From: Saprospiraceae bacterium
Lineage (GTDB): Bacteria > Bacteroidota > Bacteroidia > Chitinophagales > Saprospiraceae
Assembly: GCA_016714985.1 (NCBI GenBank)
Contig: JADKBS010000022.1
Location: 120,837 to 184,836, forward strand
Length of the DNA stretch: 64,000 bases
Direction: 5' to 3'
Notes under the pieces: model-generated
Database searches by the model: none
Told to the model about the DNA's origin: nothing
Seen by the model: only the letters and a program-made list of their open reading frames with translations
Made by a program: the position numbers and the translations under genes
Shown: piece after piece, positions 1 through 9,700 of the stretch
Layout of the letters: every line of letters begins with the position of its first letter
Numbering within the stretch: the stretch's first letter is position 1

Positions 1-360
1 GGTGGCCCCCCCCTTGCCTTTGGCTAACAATTCCCATTGGCTGGCTCGAAGGGGGCTTTAACCCCCAATTTAAAAAGTATGCGTAGCGCATAAAAAATGC
101 CGCCGAGCAAAGCGCCGGCGGCATCTGATTAGGCGCTTTTGTGCCCTTTTTTTGTTCTAATTGGTGAAAAACGCTGAAAAGTGTGTGAGACAAGTTGGTC
201 TATACCATGAAAAAAGGCAAGCTGCTATCCTCAACAGCTTACCCGAAAACAGTCTATGAGAAAACGTAAAAATTTAAATTGATTGTTGGAATTGTTAGAT
301 TGTTTAATTGCTATCGGCGGAGCGTAACAATTCAACAATCTATCAATTCCAACCATTAAT
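1..360. other. Intergenic region at left edge, no gene
   Basis: No convincing coding sequence lies before the end of nrdJ. The stretch holds a GC-rich hairpin (97-124) and a long AT-rich inverted repeat (276-362), both listed separately. A short palindrome also stands at 79-93 (TATGCG, 3-base loop, CGCATA). The remainder, 125-275, shows nothing recognisable. Confidence 0.6.
91..124 (-). terminator. Rho-independent terminator downstream of nrdJ
   Basis: A perfect 9-bp GC-rich stem (97-105 pairs with 116-124, arm ATGCCGCCG) with a 10-base loop. Read on the minus strand it is followed by a T-rich run (TTTTTTA at 97-91), the shape of an intrinsic terminator. It lies about 240 bases past the nrdJ stop and could end that transcript or one entering from outside the window. 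Confidence 0.55.
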
Positions 361-362
361 TT
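276..362. repeat. Long AT-rich inverted repeat overlapping the nrdJ stop codon
   Basis: The 29-base arms 276-304 and 334-362 are complementary with only three mismatches; an inner AATTG/CAATT pair (306-310 with 328-332) extends the structure. The right arm overlaps the TAA of nrdJ. The arm words (GATTGTTGGAATTG, AGATTGTT) resemble those of a second inverted repeat upstream of the fructose-6-phosphate aldolase gene (57178-57284), so this may be a dispersed family. On the minus strand the hairpin is followed by AAATTTTTACG, so it could also help end nrdJ transcription. Confidence 0.6.
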
Positions 363-2964
363 AACCGCACTTCGAGTGCCCGCAGCTCTTGCAAATCAGG
401 CAGCCTTCCTTGTAAATCAAGCCGTCCTGATCACCACAGGCTGGGCAGCTTTCCTTGTAGGCTTGGGTGCCGTCTGGCACGAATTTCTTCAGCGCCCTTA
501 CCAAGCCGTTCTTCCAAGTGTTGATATGCTCTTGGTCAACGTTCAAGCCGGAAACCATACTGATGACGTATTGCAGCGGCATACCGTGGCGAAGCGCACC
601 TGAAATCAACTTGGCGTAGTTCCAATATTCCTTGTCAAAGGAACGGGAAAGGCCTTCCATCGTCACTTTGTAGCCGTACTTGTCGGCGAACTGGAAGTCG
701 TAGCGGTTGTTGCCTTCCTCATCCTTTTCCTTGATGACCCAACCATTTTCCACGTATGGGGGCAACATGAAAATATCCTCGGCACGGCCCGTGAAAATCT
801 CGTAAGGCTGGCCATCCAACAATCCAACGAAGGCCATCCATTTTTCGTGGTTGTTTTGAAAACGGATGATTTCGGCTTCCAATTTTTTCGGGCGCTTGGG
901 CGCATCCGTTACATGTATGTGGTGATTCTCGGCTGTTTGTTTATCTTCCTGCTTCTTGCCTTTGTCGTCGGTGGAAACCAAAACGCCGGAACGTGAGCCG
1001 TCCCTATAAATCGTGCAACCTTTGCAGCCTTCCTCCCAAGCGGTTTGGTAAATCTTCTTCACCATCTCCACCGAGGTTTCGTGTGGGACGTTCACCGTCA
1101 CGCTGATGCTGTGGTCAACCCATTTCTGGATGGCACCCTGCATTTTCACTTTCTGAACCCAGTCAACATCGTTCGCTGTGGCTTGGTGGTAAGGTGACTG
1201 CTCCACCAATTTGTTAAGCTCATCGGTGGGCATGTGCTTGACGGCATCCACGTCGTAGCCATTGGCAGCGAGCCAATCAAGGAATTTATGGTGAAAAACG
1301 TTGTACTCTTCCCAGTGGTCGCCTACTTCGTCCACAAAGCTGACCTTCACTTCCTTGTCGTTCGGGTTCACCTTGCGGCGGCGCTTGTAGGTAATCAAGA
1401 AAGCTGGCTCAATGCCGGAGGTGGTCTGCGACATGAGGCTGGTCGTTCCCGTTGGGGCAATGGTCAGCAGGGCGATATTGCGACGGCCGTACTTCACCAT
1501 GTCCTCGTACATCTTCGGGTCAGCTTCCTTCAAGCGAAGAATGAATGGGTTTTTCGCCTCCCTTGCTGCATGATAAATACCAAATGCACCACGCTCTTTG
1601 GCCATTTTCACAGAAGAACCATAGGCATTGATAGCCAAGGTTTTGTGAACTTCAACAGACTGCGCCAGCGCACCGTCTGTACCGTATTTCAACCCAAGTG
1701 CGGCCAACATGTCACCTTCGGCGGTGATTCCGACGCCCGTCCTGCGTCCCTCAACGCAAGTGCGGCGGATTTTCTGCCAAAGGCGCATTTCGGTCGCCTT
1801 GATGTCTGCAGCCTCGGGATCGTTTTCTATTTTCTCAAGGATTTTGTCAATCTTTTCGATTTCGAGGTCGATGATGTCGTCCATCATCCGCTGGGCCATT
1901 TGCACATGGTTGCCAAACTTCTCGAAATTGAACTTGGCGTCCTTCGTGAACGGCGCTTCCACATAGCTGAACAAGTTGATGGCCAACAGTCGGCAGCTGT
2001 CATAGGGGCAGAGTGGGATTTCACCGCAAGGATTGGTGGAAACGGTGCGGTAGCCTAGGTCGGCGTAGCAATCTGGCACAGACTCCTTGATGATGGTGTC
2101 CCAGAATAGGATGCCCGGCTCGGCAGATTTCCAAGCGTTGTGGATGATTTTGTCCCAAAGTTTTGATGCGTCAATGGTTTTCTTGTAGGTTGGGTTGTTG
2201 GAATCAATGGGAAATTGTTGGTTATAATCTTTCCCTGCCATTGCGGCCTTCATGAAATCATCGTCGATTCGGACGGATACGTTGGCACCTGTGACTTTGC
2301 CTGATTCCATTTTGGCATCTATAAAATCCTCAGCATCAGGGTGTTTGACAGAAACTGACAACATCAAAGCACCTCGGCGGCCGTCTTGGGCAACCTCACG
2401 GGTGCTGTTTGAATAGCGCTCCATGAACGGTACTAGTCCAGTGGAGGACAGTGCGCTGTTCAGCACAGGGCTGCCTTTCGGGCGGATATGGGAAAGGTCG
2501 TGGCCTACCCCACCCCGGCGTTTCATTAGCTGCACTTGCTCCTCATCGGCACGGATGATGCCCCCATAGGAGTCGGCACCGCTACCAATCACAAAGCAAT
2601 TGGAAAGGGATGAAACTTGCAGGTTGTTCCCGATTCCAGACATGGGGCTGCCTTGTGGAATGATGTATTTGAAGTCTTGAAGCAGTTCCAACAAGGTCTC
2701 ATAAGGAATAGGATTGGGGTATTTCTGCTCAATCCTGTAAAGCTCCGAGGCAATGCGTTCGTGCATTTCGGCAGGGCTTTTCTCGTAGATATTGCCTTTG
2801 GAGTCTTTTAGGGCATATTTGTTTACCCATACATTGGCAGCCAACTCGTCGCCCTTGAAGTACGCTGTTGCTGCTTGAAATGCCTCCTTGAATGAGAAAA
2901 TTTTTGGCTTGGCCTCTACCCTGTTCTTTGCAGGGGTTTTTCTTTTTAGCGTTAAGGTCTCCAT
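361..2964 (-). CDS. nrdJ: Adenosylcobalamin-dependent ribonucleoside-diphosphate reductase (class II)
   Basis: Reduces ribonucleotides to deoxyribonucleotides for DNA synthesis in the cytoplasm using a coenzyme-B12-derived thiyl radical. The protein (867 aa from the chosen start) carries the class II hallmarks: an N-terminal redox cysteine in SNCFV (about residue 123), NPCGEIPL at about 309-317 with the thiyl-radical Cys and catalytic Asn/Glu, a further Cys 11 residues later in DSCRL, and PTGTTSLMSQTTSGIEP near 498. A C-terminal zinc-ribbon-like tail (about 838-867, CPAC...CLICKSCGHSKC) fits the long bacterial NrdJ type. An in-frame ATG 11 codons upstream (2997) exists, but METLTLKRK at 2964 starts more naturally; neither has a clear ribosome-binding site. 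It appears monocistronic, and no nrdA/nrdB is nearby. The family needs B12, but I see no cobalamin riboswitch upstream. Confidence 0.96.
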   Translation of the reverse strand: METLTLKRKTPAKNRVEAKPKIFSFKEAFQAATAYFKGDELAANVWVNKYALKDSKGNIYEKSPAEMHERIASELYRIEQKYPNPIPYETLLELLQDFKYIIPQGSPMSGIGNNLQVSSLSNCFVIGSGADSYGGIIRADEEQVQLMKRRGGVGHDLSHIRPKGSPVLNSALSSTGLVPFMERYSNSTREVAQDGRRGALMLSVSVKHPDAEDFIDAKMESGKVTGANVSVRIDDDFMKAAMAGKDYNQQFPIDSNNPTYKKTIDASKLWDKIIHNAWKSAEPGILFWDTIIKESVPDCYADLGYRTVSTNPCGEIPLCPYDSCRLLAINLFSYVEAPFTKDAKFNFEKFGNHVQMAQRMMDDIIDLEIEKIDKILEKIENDPEAADIKATEMRLWQKIRRTCVEGRRTGVGITAEGDMLAALGLKYGTDGALAQSVEVHKTLAINAYGSSVKMAKERGAFGIYHAAREAKNPFILRLKEADPKMYEDMVKYGRRNIALLTIAPTGTTSLMSQTTSGIEPAFLITYKRRRKVNPNDKEVKVSFVDEVGDHWEEYNVFHHKFLDWLAANGYDVDAVKHMPTDELNKLVEQSPYHQATANDVDWVQKVKMQGAIQKWVDHSISVTVNVPHETSVEMVKKIYQTAWEEGCKGCTIYRDGSRSGVLVSTDDKGKKQEDKQTAENHHIHVTDAPKRPKKLEAEIIRFQNNHEKWMAFVGLLDGQPYEIFTGRAEDIFMLPPYVENGWVIKEKDEEGNNRYDFQFADKYGYKVTMEGLSRSFDKEYWNYAKLISGALRHGMPLQYVISMVSGLNVDQEHINTWKNGLVRALKKFVPDGTQAYKESCPACGDQDGLIYKEGCLICKSCGHSKCG

Positions 2965-3578
2965 GATTTTTGAACAAAAAAGATTATAGTGTAACACGTT
3001 GATTCACTCAACCAAGCCTTATCCGATAGAAGCTGTTTTTTTTAGCACAAGCTTGCACCTGTCCAAAAAAGTGACGGACAGGTGCAAAGCCAATATCAAA
3101 ATCCAGTGCTAGTATCAGTAAGTGGTTGAATTACCAAAAAGGTTGGTTAGCCATCCTTTCGTCTGGCTTGTCGCCCCCCAATTTTAAATCACATCATTTT
3201 GGACATTAGTGACTGTCTCATGTATGCGGTAATAACAGCACGAAAGTAGTGCCTCATTTATGTTTTAAATCCCTGAGTTTTCCACACAATGTTGATAACT
3301 AACGTAATTTGTTGATTGTCAGTGAGAAGTTTTTTTTCAACAGCCGAAGGGAATGTGGATAACTTCTTAAAGAGTGGAAAACTTTCTGTCATCAAAAAAA
3401 TTAAACTGGTCTTTGATTATAACATTTAACCAATTGACAATCAATCCATAGGGGCAGTCGCCAAGCCTTTTTCAACCCAAAAAATGAAAATTTCAACCGA
3501 CAAAATCCTTGATTTTGGAAGTAAGGAAAACATTCTACTTCGTCCCGATGGAAAAGTTGCATGTTGACAACCGTTCGT
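2965..3578. other. Intergenic region upstream of nrdJ with a strong hairpin
   Basis: 614 bases separate corA and nrdJ, both read leftwards. No credible gene is present. It holds a strong hairpin: 3053-3064 and 3076-3087 form a perfect 12-bp stem (TTGCACCTGTCC) with an 11-base loop, extended by GC pairs with one bulge. No T-run follows on either strand, so it is not a standard terminator; in an nrdJ leader it would fold as an RNA stem about 90-125 bases before the start. A weak minus-strand -7-like TACTTTCG lies at 3248-3241. Nothing else is recognised. Confidence 0.5.
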
Positions 3579-4529
3579 TCAGAAGAGGTTCTTTCGTTGA
3601 AAATACCACGAAAGCACGAGACTAAATGCAAGGGAAATCACCAAGATGGCGAAGAAGGAAAAATGGGAATGCTCGGCAAAGGGCAGCACAACGTTCATGC
3701 CCATGAAAGATGCCACAAGCGTAGGCACCATCAGGATGATGGTAATGGTAGTTAGCCGTTTGATGGTAAGGTTCAGGTTATTGGAGATGATGGAGCCGTA
3801 AGCATCCATTGTGCCGTTCAAAATATTGGTGTACATATTGGCCATTTGCTGGGCCTGGTTGTTGTCAATGATAACATCCTCAAAAATTTCCAGCTTTTCC
3901 TCGTCCTTGCCAATGTGCAGGAAATCAATCCGTTTCATTTTCATTTTCAACAGCTCATTGTCACTCAAAGAGGACACGAAATACACCAAGCTCTTCTCAA
4001 TGCTCAGCAGGTTTTTCAGTTCCTGGTTGCGGCTGCTATGGTAAAGTTCTTTTTCAATCAAGTTGCGCTTTTGATTGAGCTGTTTCAGGCAGTTCAAGAA
4101 GCGGTAAACCGTCTGCTCCAAAATGTGCAGCACGAACAACTGCTCATCGTCGGTACAGAAGTTTTTTACCCTGTTTTCCAAAAACAGGTTCAATACAGGG
4201 TTCTCCTGCGATGTGATGGTGATGACGTGCTCAGGCGTGAGGATGATGCCAAGGGGTACGGTTATGAATATGGCATCTATGTCCTCCTCGAAGGGGTTGA
4301 CGATAGGGCTGCTCAAGATGATAAGCCGTTTGTCCTCATCTTTTTCGTAGCGGGGCCGTTCGTCAATGTCCAAGGGGTCGGTCAAGAAGTCGAAAGGGAT
4401 GTCGAATTGCTGTGCTATTTCCTCCAACTCCTCTGGCGTGAAGGGGGGCGAAATATTGACCCAGCAAGCTGGTTCCGGCCCTTCGAGCACTCGGAGCCGA
4501 CCACTTCCCTTGCTGTAATAGTTCACCAT
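3579..4529 (-). CDS. CorA-family divalent metal ion transporter
   Basis: Inner-membrane channel for Mg2+ (or Co2+/Ni2+/Zn2+ in related subfamilies). The 316-aa protein has the CorA plan: a large cytoplasmic N-terminal alpha/beta region, a long helical stretch (about 125-245, charged and heptad-like), then two C-terminal membrane segments (about 255-278 and 289-310) with the signature GMN at the end of the first (SFMGMNV, about 275-278) and a basic tail (YFQRKNLF). The residue before Gly is Met rather than the usual Tyr, as in the divergent Bacteroidota/Thermotoga-like branch. Start ATG has no obvious Shine-Dalgarno. It stands alone: the gene upstream is separated by 145 bases and nrdJ lies 614 bases downstream. 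Ion preference cannot be read from sequence. Confidence 0.93.
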   Translation of the reverse strand: MVNYYSKGSGRLRVLEGPEPACWVNISPPFTPEELEEIAQQFDIPFDFLTDPLDIDERPRYEKDEDKRLIILSSPIVNPFEEDIDAIFITVPLGIILTPEHVITITSQENPVLNLFLENRVKNFCTDDEQLFVLHILEQTVYRFLNCLKQLNQKRNLIEKELYHSSRNQELKNLLSIEKSLVYFVSSLSDNELLKMKMKRIDFLHIGKDEEKLEIFEDVIIDNNQAQQMANMYTNILNGTMDAYGSIISNNLNLTIKRLTTITIILMVPTLVASFMGMNVVLPFAEHSHFSFFAILVISLAFSLVLSWYFQRKNLF

Positions 4530-4674
4530 AAGCCAATTCTTAGAATAAAATTATCTATTCAAATAGTTGAAAAACAAGCGATTGAAGATTTTTTGCTAAA
4601 GCCCCCACGCTCCCGCCGCAAACATAAGGCATCTATCATTAAGGCAAGTTTAAAAATGAGACTGTTGGCAAAAT

Positions 4675-5395
4675 TCATGCTTCCACTTCCCTTATTTGGG
4701 CCATGAAATACTGGTAAACGGGCAAATCAGCTTGGGTACCTTTTCCCCAAGCCGGTTTTAGCCCTTCCCGAATGGCGTAGTAGTCGGCAACAATATCGGC
4801 TTGTTGTTCCAGGTTGAAATCGGTGAGCCTGGCCTTGCGGCCCATCGCTTCCCTCAATTTGTCAATTCCACCATAATTGTAGCCCTCTCTTGTTCTTTGT
4901 GCACGGAGTGCCTTCGTCATGTATGCAGCACCCAAGTTTTGGTACTGCCAAATGTGGACAAGCTCATGGACAAAAGTAGAGGGATGGATTTTCCCCCAAG
5001 AATTGACGGTGAAAAAGCTGACATAGACAATATTTCGCTTTTTGCATCCAATCATGGCCTTGCTGTCAATGCAGACCTGGTCGAGTTTTAGCGCATCGCC
5101 AAACACCGAGGCCGCTAGTTTGCGTTCCAAGGGTGACAGGGGGCGGGTATCCCATTTCAAGAAATCCCCCAAAGTCTCATATAGTTCGGGTACTGCCAGC
5201 AGGTCGAGCAGTAGGAAGGAAAAGTCTTGCCACCAGTGATGCAGCTTGCCACGGCCTTGTGCCAATGCCCCTATGGCCCGCAAAAAAGTGGGCGGTAATC
5301 CTGTAAAAACGAACAGGAAAGAGCAGTACAGCCCTAATCGTTCGGGCGAACAGCCCTTTTAGCTTTATGTATAACCGTTTTAAATTACTTTTCAT
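4675..5395 (-). CDS. Putative HExxH metallopeptidase-like protein, frameshifted at a T-run
   Basis: The C-terminal part (from 5283 leftwards, about 202 aa) contains HELVHIWQYQ, a zinc-metallopeptidase-like HExxH motif, and later EQQADIVADYY, which could supply the third ligand. This resembles the DUF4157-type and Vgr-related HExxH proteins, but enzymatic activity is unproven. In that frame there is no ATG, only a TTG inside a T-run. A different frame upstream offers ATG at 5395 with a basic, hydrophobic N-terminus (MKSNLKRLYIKLKGLF then RAVLLFPVRFYRITAHF) that runs into the same T6 run (plus strand A-run 5282-5287). Joining the two there gives one continuous protein of about 240 aa. I therefore annotate the whole span and treat the shift as a sequencing indel or a real mutation. 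Function and substrate unknown. Confidence 0.6.
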
Positions 5396-5408
5396 TACTT
5401 CAATTTAG

Positions 5409-5440
5409 TTTGCCAAATTAGGATAGCATTTCTACTTTTG
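5409..5440 (+). promoter_or_regulatory. Bacteroidota-type promoter for the 51-aa membrane peptide
   Basis: TTTG at 5409-5412 and TACTTTTG (matching TAnnTTTG) at 5433-5440, 20 bp apart, is an exact fit to the -33/-7 consensus of Bacteroidota primary sigma promoters. The inferred start point is about 5446, giving a leader of about 20 bases before the ATG at 5466. Confidence 0.75.
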
Positions 5441-5465
5441 CACCACAAAAAAATTCAATTGTACA

Positions 5466-5621
5466 ATGAATACTGAAAAAACTTCGACCTCAACGACTTG
5501 GCTGCTTTTTATTGTTTCAACGGTCGTTACCCTGCTTATGCTGGTTTGGGTGCCCCAATGGTTTTGGGTGGCACTGCCGTTCCCGCTTACATTCCTTGTG
5601 CAGGCCATGCGCTTGATGTGA
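5466..5621 (+). CDS. Small membrane protein, 51 aa, unknown function
   Basis: Not a recognised family. The frame opens with ATG at 5466 (MNTEKTSTSTTWLLF) and ends TGA at 5619-5621. After a short polar Ser/Thr-rich N-terminus, two hydrophobic stretches follow (about 12-28 and 31-48) separated by a Pro-Gln turn, which suggests a two-helix hairpin in the inner membrane. Support for it being real: an exact consensus promoter 25 bases upstream, a strong terminator 40 bases downstream, and membrane-like composition. It is transcribed divergently from the HExxH gene, with about 70 bases between starts. No partner gene is obvious, since the terminator separates it from the following barrel gene. Confidence 0.7.
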   Translation: MNTEKTSTSTTWLLFIVSTVVTLLMLVWVPQWFWVALPFPLTFLVQAMRLM

Positions 5622-5661
5622 TTTGAAAGCGGCCTGGCCGCCAATGCCTATAAACAGAACG

Positions 5662-5705
5662 AATCAAGGCCAGTCATTCATTGTCTGGCCTTGATTTGTT
5701 TTTTT
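5662..5705 (+). terminator. Rho-independent terminator
   Basis: Perfect 12-bp stem: 5662-5673 (AATCAAGGCCAG) pairs with 5685-5696, 11-base loop, followed by TGTTTTTTT. It ends the transcript of the 51-aa peptide just before the next gene (ATG 5727). Confidence 0.88.
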
Positions 5706-5726
5706 AAGCAACATCAACCAAGCACA

Positions 5727-6419
5727 ATGAAAGCACTCCTTCTTCCAATTCTGTTGTGTTTTGGATTCAGCCTTGCTGGGCAACAGCTATTTTTCGAGGG
5801 CTTCACAACTTTTAGCCGCACCAAATACAAGGAATCCTACTTGGCAGAGAAGACTCCTTATTGGGGGGGTGGTGGCAGGGTCGGATTTGGGGCTGACCAT
5901 GTGCAAGTGGGCGGTGAGTACCGGGGGAATCTCTCAAATCCTTCCTTCTGTGCTTGCGATTCCATAAGCATTGCCAATTATGGGGAGAGCAATATCGCTT
6001 TCAAAGAGAACTACAAAGGTGGTTTCGTGAGGGTCAAAATATCGAGATACCCTTCCATGCGGTTCGGATTGGTCATCAGGTTAGGTGTTGGTGTTATAAA
6101 CACCACAGCAGTTTCCGAAAAAAATGGTATCTCGTTGGAACAAGCCTACGACCCCACAATAGGTTTCAATGGTGAAATTGGTTTCTCTACGCCAATTTTC
6201 AAGTATTCCAAGACAATGGTAGAAGTGGGTTATCGCTACAATTACGCTCAACGGCCCACCTTGAACATCGCCATTGACAGGCCAACAATCCCAAGCCACA
6301 ACGCCATTTCCCACATGTTTAGCTTTGGCCTGAGTCATGGTTTCGTATTCGGCGAGCGGGCCAAGCAATACGAACACGCCCGCCAGAACTGGAAGTACCG
6401 CAAAGGTTGGCGGGGCTGA
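5727..6419 (+). CDS. Outer-membrane beta-barrel-like exported protein
   Basis: 230 aa. I chose ATG 5727 because it gives a clean signal peptide (MKALLLPILLCFGFSLAGQQ, cleavage likely near GQQ). The mature part alternates short hydrophobic strands with Gly/Asn turns (RVGFGADHVQVGGEYRG, MRFGLVIRLGVGV, MVEVGYRYNYAQ, HMFSFGLSHGFVFG), as in small 8-stranded outer-membrane barrels. There is no OmpA peptidoglycan-binding domain, and the C-terminus is basic (ARQNWKYRKGWRG) rather than ending in Phe. A loop holds two close cysteines (FCACDS). The family is not recognised beyond a general porin-like/conserved Bacteroidota type. It sits alone behind a terminator. Confidence 0.75.
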   Translation: MKALLLPILLCFGFSLAGQQLFFEGFTTFSRTKYKESYLAEKTPYWGGGGRVGFGADHVQVGGEYRGNLSNPSFCACDSISIANYGESNIAFKENYKGGFVRVKISRYPSMRFGLVIRLGVGVINTTAVSEKNGISLEQAYDPTIGFNGEIGFSTPIFKYSKTMVEVGYRYNYAQRPTLNIAIDRPTIPSHNAISHMFSFGLSHGFVFGERAKQYEHARQNWKYRKGWRG

Positions 6420-6766
6420 AAACCTGCATTTCATATTTCAATTTTTATACTAAGAAATATACCCAAAAGCTTTGTCCTTTCAGAAATTGACCTAATTTTG
6501 CCGCCGAGAAAAGGCTTTCATTACATCTACCAATCCAATTCAGGACATCTCATAGGCTAATCTACCCTGAGCCTTTCCCCTTCGCAAGGACATCTACATT
6601 CTTTCACTTGGCATACGCCAAGCTAGGGGTCGTTTGTTTGTTTTCCACCGATCAAAAAGCAGCAGCAGTTCATGCAACTGACTGGTTTTCAATTATTTGT
6701 CACCAACAATACCAAACGCTTTGACGCACACTTGAAGCATTTTTTTAACAAATTCAAATCCATTCC
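6420..6766. other. Leader region of the SprB-repeat gene
   Basis: No coding sequence. The stretch contains a promoter-like site (6471-6500, listed) and then about 260 bases of AT/CT-rich sequence before the start at 6767, which would be an unusually long 5' leader. Short complementary words (AAGGCT near 6511, AGCCTT near 6570) could pair, but no convincing riboswitch or terminator is seen. Confidence 0.5.
6471..6500 (+). promoter_or_regulatory. Candidate promoter for the SprB-repeat adhesin gene
   Basis: TTTG at 6471-6474 and TAATTTTG (TAnnTTTG) at 6493-6500 with an 18-bp gap, slightly shorter than the usual 19-21. It lies 267 bases before the ATG, so the transcript would carry a long leader. 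Confidence 0.5.
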
Positions 6767-9700
6767 ATGAAAAAAATTGTACCAAAAACTGGCGTTTACA
6801 CCCCTACAACCGGAAGGGTAAGCCCACTCGAAACCATTCTTACCGCCTTTTTTATGCTGCTTGGCTTCAGCCTTGCATTTGGGCAATTGAATGTAAGCCT
6901 GCAAACCGTAAACCCACTTTGCGGAGGGTTCAGCACAGGAAACATCACGGCCACTGTTAGTGGGGGGCCAGCACCTTTTTCTTACCTCTGGAGCAACGGC
7001 ATGACCACCAACCCTGTCACCTTATTGCCGGTAGGCACCTACACCGTGACCGTGACGGCGGCCAATGGCACGACCGGCACCGCTACCGCCACCCTAACGG
7101 CACCGCCTGTCATCAATCTGAACATTTCGGTAAACACTTGTGCTGTGCCCGGTTCAATGACCGCCAATGTGACCGGCGGCATTCCACCTTATATGTATAT
7201 GTGGAGCAATGGCGGCACAACGCCCACCATCAACAACCTTGCACCGGGGGAATACTGCATCACGATCATGGACGCCAACAACTGCGGCTACATGGCCTGC
7301 GAGTGGATTGGCCCGCCGATTTCGGTGCAGGTGACCACGACGCCACATATTTGTGGTGGAACGACGGGCGGTACTGCTACTGCCACTGTGACCGGCGGGG
7401 CGGGGCCATTTGACTTCCTATGGAGCAACGGGGAGGATGATGCCGTCATAGATTCCCTAATACCCGGCACCTACACAGTGACGGTCACCGCTACCAATGG
7501 TTGCACCGCAACGGCAACGGGAATAGTTGGTACTGCCGCTGGAAATTTTGCGGCCAATATTTCGGTTTCACAGCCCACCTGCTTTGGAAGCAACACGGGC
7601 TTCGCAACAGCCCAACCAGTGGGAGGCATGGCGCCTTTTACTTTTTTATGGAACAATGGAAGCACCAACCAAACCATCCAGAACCTGCCAGCGGGGACCT
7701 ATTCAGTGACCGTCACGGACAAGTTCGGCTGTACAGCTACCAAGGCAACAACTTTGGTTTACCAAAGCATCATCAACCTGAACTTGACACCAACACACCC
7801 GAATTGCGCCAGCAACAGCAATGGCTCGATTACCTCGTCGGTATCGGGCGGCGTGTCACCATACAGCTATCTCTGGAGCAATGGGGCCACAACACCCAAC
7901 GTCCAAAACCTGCCAGCTGGCAACTACTCCCTGACGGTGACGGATGCATTAGGATGCACCAAGGCTGCGTCAATTACACTAACAGCCCCACCGGCTTTCA
8001 ACGTAACGACCACCGTGACCAATGCCAGCCATTGCGGAGCAACAAACGGCTCGGCCACGGCCAACCCAAGTGGAACCGGGCCATTTGTCTATGGTTGGAG
8101 CAATCCCAACGGAACAAACGCTGGCACTACCCAAACCATCAACAACTTAGCGGCTGGCACCTATACGGTCACTGTCACCAATCCGCAAGGCTGCACGGCC
8201 ACAGCAACTGCCACTGTCACCCAGCCATTGACGCTCAATGTGACCATCACTGGCAGCAACCTTGTTTGTGGGAACGACAACAACGGTAGCCTTACGGCCA
8301 ATGTGACATTCGGGACAGCGCCCTATACCTTCGCATGGTCAAATGGAGGCAATACCCAAACCTTGAACAACCTGCCCGCTGGCACCTACATCGTCACGGT
8401 TACAAGTTCGCAAGGCTGCGTAGGCACAGCAACCAAGACCATCACGGGCAGCCCGGTCATTAACCTCAACCTCGCCGTGCAGCACGTCAACTGCAACGGG
8501 GCAAGCACAGGCAGCATTACCTCAAGTATAACGGGTGGCACTTCGCCCTTTACCTATTTATGGAGCACTGGGGCAACGTCCAGTTCCATCTCCAACCTTG
8601 TGGCTGGCAACTTTTCGCTCACCGTAACGGATGCCCTCGGCTGCACAAAGGCACAGGGCGTGACCTTGAACCAACCAACGCCAATCGTGCTGACCTTCAG
8701 CAATACGGGCAGTTGCGGCGCAAACGGTACGGCGGCAGTGACGGCCAGCGGTGGCACCCCAAACTATTCCTACTTCTGGAGCAATGGGGCAACCACGGCC
8801 AATATCGGAAACCTAACCCCCGGCAACTACTCGGTGACCGTGACAGATGCCAATAATTGCACGAAGACTGGTAATGTTACCGTCCAAGCCTTCCCATTGA
8901 TGAACCTGGCGGTGACGGCGACGAACACCTCCTGCAACGGTACCTCCAATGGCACGGCCACTGCCAATGTGACCAATGGAACAGCACCGCTCAGCTACCT
9001 TTGGACGAATGGGGGCACCACGGCGACCATCAACAATTTGCCGCCAGGCACCTACTCCGTCACGGTGACCGATGGGAACGGCTGTACCAAGACCGGCTCC
9101 GCAACGGTGCAGTTAGGGGCAGGCCTTGCCATCAATGTTGCTGCACCAAGTTTTGTTTGTGTGGGAAGTACAGCTTCTGCTACAGCAAACCCCGTTGGCG
9201 GAACGGCACCATTCACCTTCCTTTGGTCGAACGGGCAAACCACCCAGACGGCCACCGGATTGACTGCCGGCTCCTATTCCGTGACCGCCACGGATGCCAA
9301 TGGCTGCTTTGGCTCGGCTACCGTGAACATCCAGCAGGGTGGGCTATTCACCATCAATGGGAACGTGCAACATGTCAACTGTTTCAATGGAAACAACGGG
9401 AGCATCAGCCTTTCCGTATCAGGCGGTACCTCGCCCTACAGCTACAATTGGAGCAACGGATCAACCAGCGGCAATATCAATGGGTTGGTGGCTGGCAACT
9501 ACACGGTGACGGTAGGCGATGCCACGGGTTGCACCAAAACACAGGTCTTCACGGTAAACCAACCCACCCAACTGGTGGCCAACGTGAACGTCACGAATGG
9601 CACCTGCGGCAGCCAAGGCACTGCGACTGCGATAGTTACTGGTGGCACCTCGCCCTACAGTTATCTTTGGTCAAATGGCCAAACCACGCAGACCATCAAC

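Noticed and set aside
1234..2058. Antisense frame of 274 codons inside nrdJ
   Set aside because: Complement of a highly conserved enzyme sequence; no independent protein features.
2976..2992. NrdR box upstream of nrdJ
   Set aside because: ACACTATAA on the minus strand matches only one half of the palindromic consensus; no second half at the right spacing.
2965..3578. Cobalamin riboswitch upstream of the B12-dependent nrdJ
   Set aside because: I looked for the conserved GCCACTG-type core and long paired structure on the minus strand and saw none; only the isolated hairpin at 3051-3090 is present.
7501..8289. Alternative-frame 262-codon sequence inside the SprB-repeat gene
   Set aside because: The repeats keep a third-position pattern that leaves other frames open; the product is a low-complexity His/Gln/Trp-rich shadow that merely follows the repeat period.
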